A DNA stretch of 10,851 bases from Spirochaetaceae bacterium (GTDB lineage Bacteria > Spirochaetota > Spirochaetia > JABEVK01), in contig JAHFSN010000032.1 in NCBI GenBank assembly GCA_023265735.1, positions 1-10,851 on the forward strand. The letters run 5' to 3'. A program made the position numbers and the translations under genes. Shown one piece after another: positions 1 to 6,378 of this stretch; the first letter of the stretch is position 1, and each line of letters starts with the position of its first letter. The notes under the pieces were generated by a model. It did not search any database. It was not told the origin of the DNA and saw nothing but the letters and a program-made list of their open reading frames with translations.

Positions 1-1
1 G

Positions 2-298
2 GCCTGGAAGGGCGGCTGGGTCGGGGGGCTTCGGTCCGCGGGAGTGGGCCATCTCGTGGCCACGACCCTTCTCCTCGTTGTCTTCTGGTGGAACCTCGGC
101 GCCCCCGAGCAGCCCGCCGTCTTCGAGGCCGCCGGGATGCTCGATAGTTACAAGGCGTCCCGTGACGTGTTCTTTCTCCATTGGATCGTCGATGCCTACC
201 TCGGGTCGGTCCTGCCCCGGACCCTGGTGGCCGTGGGACTCGGCTGGGGGCTTGGTGCGGGCCTCACCTGGGCAAAGAAGCGGTTCCGCTGGACGTGA
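2..298 (+). CDS. C-terminal part of a small membrane protein (partial, 5' end outside window)
   Basis: The frame is open from the first bases of the window to a TGA, giving the last 98 residues of a protein whose start lies to the left. A GTG at 44 could serve as a start, but the reading frame continues upstream without a stop, so I treat it as internal. Two hydrophobic stretches are visible: one early (HLVATTLLLVVFWWNLG, about residues 17-33) and one near the end (TLVAVGLGWGLGAGLTW). They flank a roughly 40-residue polar loop rich in aromatic residues. The tail is basic (KKRFRW), which by the positive-inside rule puts the C-terminus in the cytoplasm and the loop outside. I do not recognise the family. 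The gene is convergent with the next one, with only four bases between the stop codons. Confidence 0.6.
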   Translation, partial: AWKGGWVGGLRSAGVGHLVATTLLLVVFWWNLGAPEQPAVFEAAGMLDSYKASRDVFFLHWIVDAYLGSVLPRTLVAVGLGWGLGAGLTWAKKRFRWT

Positions 299-302
299 AA
301 AC

Positions 303-794
303 CTAGCGCGCCAGTGCCGGCACAGCCTTCTCGAACTCGTCCTGAAGCCACGGACTCTTGGCGAGTTCGGCCTCCAGTTCGGCGCGGAGGCCCGGGTTCC
401 ACAGGCCGCTTGTTACGGGGTTGGGTGTCCCCTTCTTCCGGTCATCGGACGCCAGTTTCTCGAACTTCGCCAAGGAACCGAGGGCCAGAAGCGTCAATCC
501 GAAATCGACAACCCGGGGTTCCGATTGGTTGCCCACGTGGTAGGTGGCCCATCGGCGGAAGATGTCTTGGTCCGAAGTTCGAAACCCGAAGAACGCCGAA
601 GCCTTGCGAGAACCGTGAAGGGTGAGGAGGTTGGATAAGGAAAACCTGTCGGCATCCTCGCTCCCCGCGAGGTACGGAATGGCCGCGACCAACCGTGCCT
701 CCGGGTCGCTGACGTACGCGTCGGACGCGTCTCCGATCACGTCGCTGAGAGCGGAGAGAACTCCCTTCCAATCCTCTTCGGTGAAACGGGCCAC
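303..794 (-). CDS. Small acidic hypothetical protein, 163 aa
   Basis: I do not recognise this protein. It is predicted soluble and mostly helical, with no signal peptide or membrane segment, so it is probably cytoplasmic. The N-terminal half is acidic (residues 4-35 hold many Asp and Glu). The C-terminal third has a Leu/Ala/Glu-rich helix around GLRAELEAELAKSPW. The GTG start at 794 is chosen because a strong Shine-Dalgarno GGAGGA lies four bases upstream on the - strand and no better start exists. The gene begins 77 bases after the DedA-family gene on the same strand and could be the last gene of that operon. The Shine-Dalgarno can pair with an upstream TCCTCC, described separately. The good ribosome site and protein-like composition support a real gene, but its function is unknown. 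Confidence 0.7.
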   Translation of the reverse strand: MARFTEEDWKGVLSALSDVIGDASDAYVSDPEARLVAAIPYLAGSEDADRFSLSNLLTLHGSRKASAFFGFRTSDQDIFRRWATYHVGNQSEPRVVDFGLTLLALGSLAKFEKLASDDRKKGTPNPVTSGLWNPGLRAELEAELAKSPWLQDEFEKAVPALAR

Positions 795-818
795 CTTGTC
801 CTCCGGTATTGAGGAGGA
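795..818 (-). promoter_or_regulatory. Ribosome-binding site in a potential hairpin before the 163-aa gene
   Basis: On the - strand, TCCTCC (818-813) is followed by an 8-base loop and then GGAGGA (804-799), an exact 6-bp inverted repeat. GGAGGA is also the Shine-Dalgarno for the GTG start at 794, four bases away. In the mRNA the site could therefore be masked by its own anti-Shine-Dalgarno. The base pairing is seen directly; any regulatory effect is inference. Read on the + strand the same repeat is followed by ATTTT, but no + strand gene ends nearby, so a terminator reading is less attractive. Confidence 0.4.
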
Positions 819-871
819 ATTTTAAGGGGGAAAAGAAGATTCGGCAATCGATTTCTTACTAATGAGCTGGG

Positions 872-1528
872 CTATTGTTTCGTCTTCCGGTTTCGAAGCC
901 CCTGGAAGAACCCCCAAACGGCGGGGAGGGCCGGTACCGCCACCAGGGCCAGGACCATCAGCGTGAAGTTCTCCTGCACCCAGGGAAGGTTGCCGAACAG
1001 GAAGCCCGCCAGTACGAAGACGAGGGTCCAGGCTATCCCCCCCACGGCATTGTAGGCACTGAACTTCCCCAGTCCCATCTTTCCGACCCCGGCGAGGAAG
1101 GGGGTGATGGTGCGAATGATGGGAAGAAACCGGCTCAGGGTGACGGCCCAGCCGCCCCAGCGCTCGAAAAATCTGTGGGTTTGCTCCAGATGTTCCGGTC
1201 GAATCCAGGGGCGTTTTCCTGGCCGAGGCTTGAGGAGGAGGTCTCCGAACTTCGACCCGATGAACCAGTTGAGGGTGTTTCCCGTCAGGGCCGCGACTCC
1301 GAAGAGGAGAAGGAACAGCCAGACGGGTTCCCCCTGGGTCGCGGCGAAGGCGCCACAGGCGAACAGGAGGGAATCGCCGGGAAGGAAGGGGGCCACCACC
1401 AAGCCCGTTTCGGCGAAGACGATCAGGAAGACCAGGGCCCAGGCCACCCAGCCCCATTCGCGGAAGATGACAGCAATGCTCCTGTCGAGGTGGAGGACGA
1501 GGTCGATGAGGTTCGTCATGGTCCCCAT
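872..1528 (-). CDS. DedA-family inner-membrane protein (VTT/SNARE-associated domain)
   Basis: This 218-residue polytopic membrane protein has the usual length and pattern of the DedA superfamily. Members such as E. coli YqjA, YghB and DedA support membrane homeostasis, proton-dependent resistance and, in some branches, lipid carrier or phospholipid flipping. Diagnostic features are the re-entrant motif FAETGLVVAPFLPGDSLLF with E40 and D52, and SRFLPIIRTITPFLAGVG with R133 and R139. These match in kind and spacing the E39, D51, R130 and R136 known to be essential in YqjA. Hydrophobic segments lie near residues 26-62, 68-91, 124-150, 157-180 and 186-209, ending in a basic cytoplasmic tail. The start is uncertain. 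ATG 1528 has no purine-rich site upstream, while the in-frame ATG at 1519 has only GGGGA very close by, so the protein may be three residues shorter. It follows the protease gene by 40 bases on the same strand. The exact substrate cannot be told from sequence. Confidence 0.93.
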   Translation of the reverse strand: MGTMTNLIDLVLHLDRSIAVIFREWGWVAWALVFLIVFAETGLVVAPFLPGDSLLFACGAFAATQGEPVWLFLLLFGVAALTGNTLNWFIGSKFGDLLLKPRPGKRPWIRPEHLEQTHRFFERWGGWAVTLSRFLPIIRTITPFLAGVGKMGLGKFSAYNAVGGIAWTLVFVLAGFLFGNLPWVQENFTLMVLALVAVPALPAVWGFFQGLRNRKTKQ

Positions 1529-1568
1529 TGGAGGGGAAACGGTGCCCCTAGGTCAAGCGGAACGGGGA

Positions 1569-4500
1569 TCACTCGTCGGAAGCACCGGCCTGGATGAGGC
1601 GTTCGGCGGCTTCCCTGTGTTGGGCCGCCCGGGCCAGTTTCAGCGGGGTCAGACCTCTTGAGGTCGGCAGTGAAATGAGCCGCAACTTGGTCGGTTCAGA
1701 CAAGCTGGCCAGCACCGCCTCCAATTTGTCGGGACTATACCGGGCGGCCATCGACACGGCGCTCCAGCCTTCTGCCGTCGTCGCCTCGGCCGTCTGCGGC
1801 GCCGAGGCCAACAGGCGGTCAACCACATCGCCGTCGCCGTAGCGCAGGGCCACCAGCAGCGGTGTCCAACCTGCTTTGGTTCTTACCGCAGCCGAGGCGC
1901 CGGCGGTCAAGAGAGGTCCGTAGCCGCTCCCCGCCCTCAGGGCCAGCATCAGGGCCGTGGTCCCGTCGTTGGTGGGCTGGTCGAGGCGTCCCCGGAAGAG
2001 GGGCACGAGCTGGGGAATCATTTCCGGGCACCAGAGGGCCGCGCAATGGAGGGCCGTCCAACCTTGGTTGGTGGCCAGGGGAGCGAGGGGCTGCGTGTGG
2101 AGGATTTGGGTCGCCAGATCACTACTGCCGCGCTCCAGGGCCAGTTCCAGAGCTCCCCATCCCTGATGGTCGCGCACCGATAGATCGGTGCCTTTTTCGA
2201 TCAAGGCCCTGGCCACATTGAGTTGGCCTCGGGAAATCGCCTCAAGGAGCAAGGTCTGTCCCGACGAGTCCGTCCATGAAAGGCTCTCCGGCGTCAACAG
2301 GTCGAGGGCCAGCGCGTCGAGGTCGGCCGCCAGGGCTTGAGAAACCAGGACGGGGTCATGGCCGGGAACCCTGGCGAGCAGCGTTCGAGCCAAGGCCTCG
2401 TCGTGATTCCGGATGGCCAGAGTCACGGGCGAAGGGTCGCCGATGGGTTTGGCCCCGGCCTCGAGCAGATCGGCGACGAAGCTCGAAGACCCTGCGCTAA
2501 CCGCCTGCTGGAGGGCGGTTTGACCCCCTGGTCCCGGGGCGTCAAGGTCGGACCCATCCACGAGGAAGCTCCGAAAGAGGTCCTCGTCCTTCCATCTGAT
2601 GGCCTGAAAGAGGCTGGCCCCCTGGCGCCTCGTGACGCTGGCCAAGGGTGCTGAGCCCCGGCCCCAGGCCCGTTCCACCTCCGCCGGCGTGAGCTCGGTG
2701 CTTTGGAGAATGGCGTGCATGCGGTCTGTCGATTCGGTCGACCGCGTACCAGCGAGGGTGAGGCTGGCGATCCACAGGAACTTGGGCTCCTTCCCGGCTG
2801 CCCCGGGTCCCAGCAGCACGTCGGAGATCGAGGTCTTGTTGTTGGCCACGGACGGGGGACCCGTGAGCCCGCCGGCTCTTCCCCATAGGAATTTCCAACT
2901 GGTCCGTTCATTGGCATCGTCTCCCTGAGGCGCCATGATCCGGAAGACCGAGGCAAGTTCTTTGTAGTCCGGCTCGGGGTAGTACGCGATGGCGCCGGCG
3001 TCCCAGCGGGGACCCTCGGCCGAAGGGTAGTAGCCCCATTCCATGAGGAGGGTGGCCGACGGCTGGACGGTCAAAACTTGATTGCCAAACGCCAGGTCGA
3101 CCGCCGCCGTTTGCAAGTCGAATCGGGTGCCGGATTTCCAGTACAAACTGACGGAGCCCATGGCCTCCGGGACCAGCTCTGGGTCGGACAGAAACGCCGA
3201 CCAAGCCTCCAAAGAGCCGCTGTAGGAAGGGTAGGCGTAATCAATAATCGACTCAAAGTCGATTTCCGCCGAGGGAACGTCCCCTCGGGACCCGGTCTGC
3301 ATCAGGCCGAACCCTCCGGAAGGTGACGGCAGCCAAAGGACTTGCATGCTGGTATTGACCCGGGGCTCATCCCAACGGAACAGGAACCAGATCCGTCCAA
3401 ATCGATCCTTCAGAGTGCGACTATCGGAAGGGTCGCCCAGGGAAACGATCCGGATCGGTTGGCCTCCCACGTTTCGATGGAAGTCCACGCCCTCCAACAG
3501 AAGATCGAGGAGCTGTCGGGGGCGCTTCACGATGCTGGACGCGTCCTTCTGGTGGGGCAGAACAAGGGTCACCGCCATGTCTCCCAGCAAAGGGGCCTCC
3601 AAGACCGTTCCGCCGGTGACCTGGGCCGATTGGGGTGCGGGGGGGGCCTCCACCGACCACGAGCCGTTCGGATGCTGAGTCAGGAACGACAGCTGGTCCC
3701 TGTTGCGCAGGTACCCCCATTGGGTCTCGGGCCACGGCGTCTGGTCACGGATGCGTTGGCTGGCGGCCCTCTGGTCGGCAGTGAGTTGGGCGACGATCCT
3801 GGACCGAAGTTCGGCGGGCGCCAGGGGCAGAGGCCACGTGGCGTGACTCTCGTAGGGTAGCACCATGGAGAGGAGGGGAACCCGCGCGAGGTTCTGGGTG
3901 TCGAGTCGGGCCACGGTAGAAAGATCCAGTTCTGTCACAGGAAGAGCGTAGTTCAGGTTCTCATTGGCGGACTTTGCCAAGACCATCCCCAGGACCCTGG
4001 CCTGTTCGTCCAACAGGGGACCTCCGCTGTTCCCCGGGGACGCGGGGGCCGAGAACCTCAGGTAGGACCACGACCCTTTCCATTCCTCCCAAGTTCTAGA
4101 CGTCAGCAGACCATCGCGAACGGCCACTCCCGAGCCCAAGGCGTTCCCTACAGTGAAGACACGGATGTTGAGGGCGCCTTTGGTTTGGAGCTGGAGTCCG
4201 GGGGCCGACAGAGTGGGAACCTCAAACGCCGCAAAGTCCCTCCACGAAGAGAACGCGGTAATGCGGCCCAGGGGGTACGTCCGGCCTTGGGCGTCCCGCA
4301 GATAATAGTCCTTCTGCGAAGTGGGCCGGTCGAGGCCCAGAACGTGCGCTGCTGTGACGAACACCCCGTGGGGAAGGGCAAATGCCGTTCCCACCGACCA
4401 GAGATTGGATTGCCTCTCTTGGTAGGGCAAGAGTTCGAGGGGCAGAGGTGAGGCGAACCGCACACTCCCTTCGTCGGCCCTTTGGACAACAACCTCAAAA

Positions 4501-4607
4501 ACGTTGGCGTTGACCGCTGCCAGAAAGGCGGGCGACGGACTGGTCGATGCGGCAACGAACGAGGTCGCCATCACCAATAGCATGCAGAAAATTCCTCGTC
4601 GCATCAT
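1569..4607 (-). CDS. Secreted trypsin-like (HtrA-type) serine protease fused to ankyrin repeats, 1012 aa
   Basis: Residues 1-20 form a Sec signal peptide with a likely cut after VAA, so the protein acts in the periplasm or outside. Residues about 30-230 are a chymotrypsin-fold protease with a complete triad: H88 in TAAHV, D124 in SWRDFAAFEV and S194 in SPGNSGGPLL. The spacing is as in HtrA/DegP, but no PDZ domain follows. Residues about 240-650 belong to no family I recognise and look like beta-rich globular sequence. Residues 661-1012 hold about ten or eleven ankyrin repeats, a protein-binding scaffold. The start ATG overlaps the stop of the upstream DUF1266 gene as ATGA. GGGGAG lies four bases before it, and a second ATG follows immediately. 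Translational coupling implies the two products work together. Protease activity is strongly predicted; the substrate, and whether the ankyrins select it, are inference. An immobile regulatory protease or a predation or defence factor are alternatives I cannot rank. Confidence 0.92.
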   Translation of the reverse strand: MMRRGIFCMLLVMATSFVAASTSPSPAFLAAVNANVFEVVVQRADEGSVRFASPLPLELLPYQERQSNLWSVGTAFALPHGVFVTAAHVLGLDRPTSQKDYYLRDAQGRTYPLGRITAFSSWRDFAAFEVPTLSAPGLQLQTKGALNIRVFTVGNALGSGVAVRDGLLTSRTWEEWKGSWSYLRFSAPASPGNSGGPLLDEQARVLGMVLAKSANENLNYALPVTELDLSTVARLDTQNLARVPLLSMVLPYESHATWPLPLAPAELRSRIVAQLTADQRAASQRIRDQTPWPETQWGYLRNRDQLSFLTQHPNGSWSVEAPPAPQSAQVTGGTVLEAPLLGDMAVTLVLPHQKDASSIVKRPRQLLDLLLEGVDFHRNVGGQPIRIVSLGDPSDSRTLKDRFGRIWFLFRWDEPRVNTSMQVLWLPSPSGGFGLMQTGSRGDVPSAEIDFESIIDYAYPSYSGSLEAWSAFLSDPELVPEAMGSVSLYWKSGTRFDLQTAAVDLAFGNQVLTVQPSATLLMEWGYYPSAEGPRWDAGAIAYYPEPDYKELASVFRIMAPQGDDANERTSWKFLWGRAGGLTGPPSVANNKTSISDVLLGPGAAGKEPKFLWIASLTLAGTRSTESTDRMHAILQSTELTPAEVERAWGRGSAPLASVTRRQGASLFQAIRWKDEDLFRSFLVDGSDLDAPGPGGQTALQQAVSAGSSSFVADLLEAGAKPIGDPSPVTLAIRNHDEALARTLLARVPGHDPVLVSQALAADLDALALDLLTPESLSWTDSSGQTLLLEAISRGQLNVARALIEKGTDLSVRDHQGWGALELALERGSSDLATQILHTQPLAPLATNQGWTALHCAALWCPEMIPQLVPLFRGRLDQPTNDGTTALMLALRAGSGYGPLLTAGASAAVRTKAGWTPLLVALRYGDGDVVDRLLASAPQTAEATTAEGWSAVSMAARYSPDKLEAVLASLSEPTKLRLISLPTSRGLTPLKLARAAQHREAAERLIQAGASDE
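1572..2627 (-). repeat. Ankyrin-repeat array within the protease (residues 661-1012)
   Basis: Protein-level repeats of about 28-38 residues start near residues 661, 693, 724, 753, 781, 814, 847, 880, 911, 945 and 983. The clearest carry the ankyrin pattern of G-x-T-A/P-L followed by a helix and a GA or G-x-D/S turn. Examples are GGQTALQQAVSAG, NQGWTALHCAALW, NDGTTALMLALRAG, KAGWTPLLVALRYG and SRGLTPLKLARAA. The repeats at 724 and 753 are degenerate and lack the opening turn. The last repeat ends in IQAGASDE just before the stop, so the array reaches the C-terminus with only a minimal cap. The DNA copies are diverged, so this is an old array and not a recent tandem expansion. Confidence 0.88.
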
Positions 4608-6268
4608 GGCGCTCCCCGGGAACCGGTAAGACCTTCTGGGGAGAACTCTGTGCTCGCCGCCGATGGCGGCGCCCAGGGGGCCTGGCTCCAGTCACCGCCG
4701 GGGGACAGCAATCGTTCCAGCTGACGGTGGCCCTCAAGATACAGCGCTTGGGCTTGGGCTTCCCCGCCCCAGAACATTCTCCCGATCAAGTAGTGCTCGC
4801 CGAGTTCCCGCCAAGAATGGTAATGGTCTCGAATCTGATCGCCGGCCCAGGTGAGCCAGCTTCGCGCCTCGGCCTCGTCGAGGTAGCCTAAGAAGTAGCC
4901 GGTCCGGGCGAGAAAAACCACCCGGCAGAGGTCCCAGGCCAGGATGCCCCGGTCGGCGACCAGGGGTGAAAATTGCCGGGCAAAGCGGATATCCGCCGCG
5001 GTCAAGGCCGCCTCCTTGTCCCGGGCCGCCAGTTCGTCGTCATTGCCGGCTTCCTTTGCCAGTTCCTGTGCCTTTTGGAATTTCTTCCGATGACCGAAGT
5101 CCCTCAGCCTCTCCAGGTTCCGGATCAACGAGGCTCGGTCGACAATGCTCCAGCTGCCGCGCAACGAAGCGTCGGCCCGCTCTCGGTTGAGCTTGGTGTT
5201 CGTGAGCGGACTGAGGACCTGAAAGCTATGCCCGTTGAGGGCCCCCAGGGGTCCCTCAAGGCGAATTTCCCATTGGAAATCGGCATCGTGGGACTCCGAC
5301 CACGGGGACGGCGAGGTTGATACGGCGCTCGCGACCGGCGGGTTGGCTAAAAGCAGCTCTCCCGAGGCTGGCGGGTATCGATACGAAGCCGACCTTTGCC
5401 GATAGAGCGATGGGGCCCGAAGCAGGTTGGTTTCGGGATCGACCCCCACGCTGGTGAAGACCGCCACGGCGGCTACCGGTTTACCACTCAACTTCTTGAG
5501 GAGTTCGTGGGGAACCCGGACTTTGTTCGTCCGCCCATCCCGAAACAGCCCTTGTCCGTCGTTGACCCAGGACCAAGGCGCGGCGCCCTCCGTGGTCTTC
5601 AGGGCAGGGGACTGCGCACTCAACTGGCCCGAGGCATCGTACATCATGATCTGCCCATCGTCGATCAAAGGATCGAGCAGTCGGAACTCCATTTCGACGT
5701 CGTCGCCCAGCTGGCGCAGGGCAGTGACTTGTGCGGGGGAGGGGATGATTCGATGGTAGGGAGTGATCAAACCCGGGAAGTCCTTGTTGACCAGAAACCG
5801 CGTGGGAGCCTCCTGGGGCCGAGGATTCTGCGGAGGGGGGATGGCAAACCATTTGGTCTGGGTTCGCCCGTCGGCAAACTGGACGCGGGCGACGAGATCG
5901 GTGGGCACCAGGGTCTGACCGCTCCCCGGGTCGCCGGGGATGCCGAAGTGGCCGAAACCGCCAATGTACCCTTGGTCCAGGTTCGCGTATTTTTTCTTGT
6001 CGATCGTCCAGCCAACTCCGGAGGCCGTCTCGATACGAACGGAGGTGATCTCATCGAAATGGCGCTTGAGATCGTCGATGTAAAGAAATAGATCGAGCTG
6101 GATGAGGTCGTTTTTAGCCGGCTCGCCCGAAACGAAGAAACCTTGATCCACAGTATTGACGACAACCGTCAATCCTAAAAGCGGCGGAACAGGCGGAGCC
6201 TCTTCAGCAGAGGCCACCAGAGCCAACAGGAGAAAGAGGGCGACCAAGGGCCTCGTGCGACAATGCAT
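4604..6268 (-). CDS. Secreted protein with C-terminal DUF1266 domain, 554 aa
   Basis: The ATG at 6268 is preferred because it places a clean signal peptide at the N-terminus: basic MHCRTR, then a Leu/Ala core, then ASA before EEAPP with a predicted cut after residue 21. A TTG at 6331 in the same frame would bury this signal behind 21 extra residues and is unlikely. Residues about 30-340 are of unknown fold, beta-rich and reminiscent of secreted all-beta sequence. Residues about 365-535 match DUF1266 (known from E. coli YbeR/YbeU, function unknown): a W-S-I-x-D/S-R opening, the GHR motif at 392-394, then ILAWDLCRVVFLARTGY, GYLDEAEAR and HSWRELGEHYLIGRMFW. The TGA stop is shared with the ATG of the protease-ankyrin gene (ATGA), so the two proteins are probably made in fixed ratio and may be partners outside the cytoplasm. 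DUF1266 is usually seen in unexported proteins as far as I know, which makes this exported form notable. Molecular function is unknown. Confidence 0.85.
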   Translation of the reverse strand: MHCRTRPLVALFLLLALVASAEEAPPVPPLLGLTVVVNTVDQGFFVSGEPAKNDLIQLDLFLYIDDLKRHFDEITSVRIETASGVGWTIDKKKYANLDQGYIGGFGHFGIPGDPGSGQTLVPTDLVARVQFADGRTQTKWFAIPPPQNPRPQEAPTRFLVNKDFPGLITPYHRIIPSPAQVTALRQLGDDVEMEFRLLDPLIDDGQIMMYDASGQLSAQSPALKTTEGAAPWSWVNDGQGLFRDGRTNKVRVPHELLKKLSGKPVAAVAVFTSVGVDPETNLLRAPSLYRQRSASYRYPPASGELLLANPPVASAVSTSPSPWSESHDADFQWEIRLEGPLGALNGHSFQVLSPLTNTKLNRERADASLRGSWSIVDRASLIRNLERLRDFGHRKKFQKAQELAKEAGNDDELAARDKEAALTAADIRFARQFSPLVADRGILAWDLCRVVFLARTGYFLGYLDEAEARSWLTWAGDQIRDHYHSWRELGEHYLIGRMFWGGEAQAQALYLEGHRQLERLLSPGGDWSQAPWAPPSAASTEFSPEGLTGSRGAP

Positions 6269-6304
6269 TGTGCTCAGCTTAGCGCAATGCGAAATGGCCA
6301 GCAA
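6269..6304 (-). promoter_or_regulatory. Weak promoter candidate for the DUF1266-protease operon, possibly leaderless
   Basis: On the - strand TTGCTG (6304-6299), a 17-base spacer and TAAGCT (6281-6276) resemble weak -35 and -10 boxes. The -10 ends seven bases before the ATG at 6268, which would start transcription at or next to the start codon. No Shine-Dalgarno is present before this ATG. An alternative -35-like TTGACC at 6331-6326 has no convincing -10 at the right distance. Matches to consensus are poor, so this is a candidate only. Confidence 0.22.
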
Positions 6305-6343
6305 GTTGGACCTGGTCTCGAGAGAGGTCAAGTCTTGTTCTGC

Positions 6344-6372
6344 TTTACGAGCCGGGAAGGTCCATTCATACT
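6344..6372 (+). promoter_or_regulatory. Weak promoter candidate for the sensor kinase operon
   Basis: TTTACG (6344-6349), a 17-base spacer and CATACT (6367-6372) each match four of six bases of the -35 and -10 consensus. The -10 ends six bases before the ATG at 6379, so the mRNA would have almost no leader. Only a weak AGG lies directly before that ATG. A better purine run, GGGAAGG at 6354-6360, is too far from the ATG to serve it. The match is weak and could be chance. Confidence 0.25.
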
Positions 6373-6378
6373 AGGTCC

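Noticed and set aside
279..290. Palindrome AGCGGTTCCGCT near the convergent stop codons
   Set aside because: It lies inside the end of the membrane-protein gene and forms only a 4-bp stem with a 4-base loop. A short pyrimidine run on the - strand side is not enough to call a bidirectional terminator.
1532..1549. AGGGG/CCCCT inverted repeat between the protease and DedA genes
   Set aside because: The stem is only 5 bp with an 8-base loop and no following T run, which is too weak to call a terminator.
6269..6331. Upstream TTG start that would lengthen the DUF1266 protein by 21 residues
   Set aside because: It would place polar residues before a textbook signal peptide that starts at the ATG at 6268, and no ribosome site supports the TTG.
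6326..6331. TTGACC as a -35 box for the - strand operon
   Set aside because: It matches the -35 consensus well, but 16-18 bases downstream there is no acceptable -10 (the best is CAACTT).
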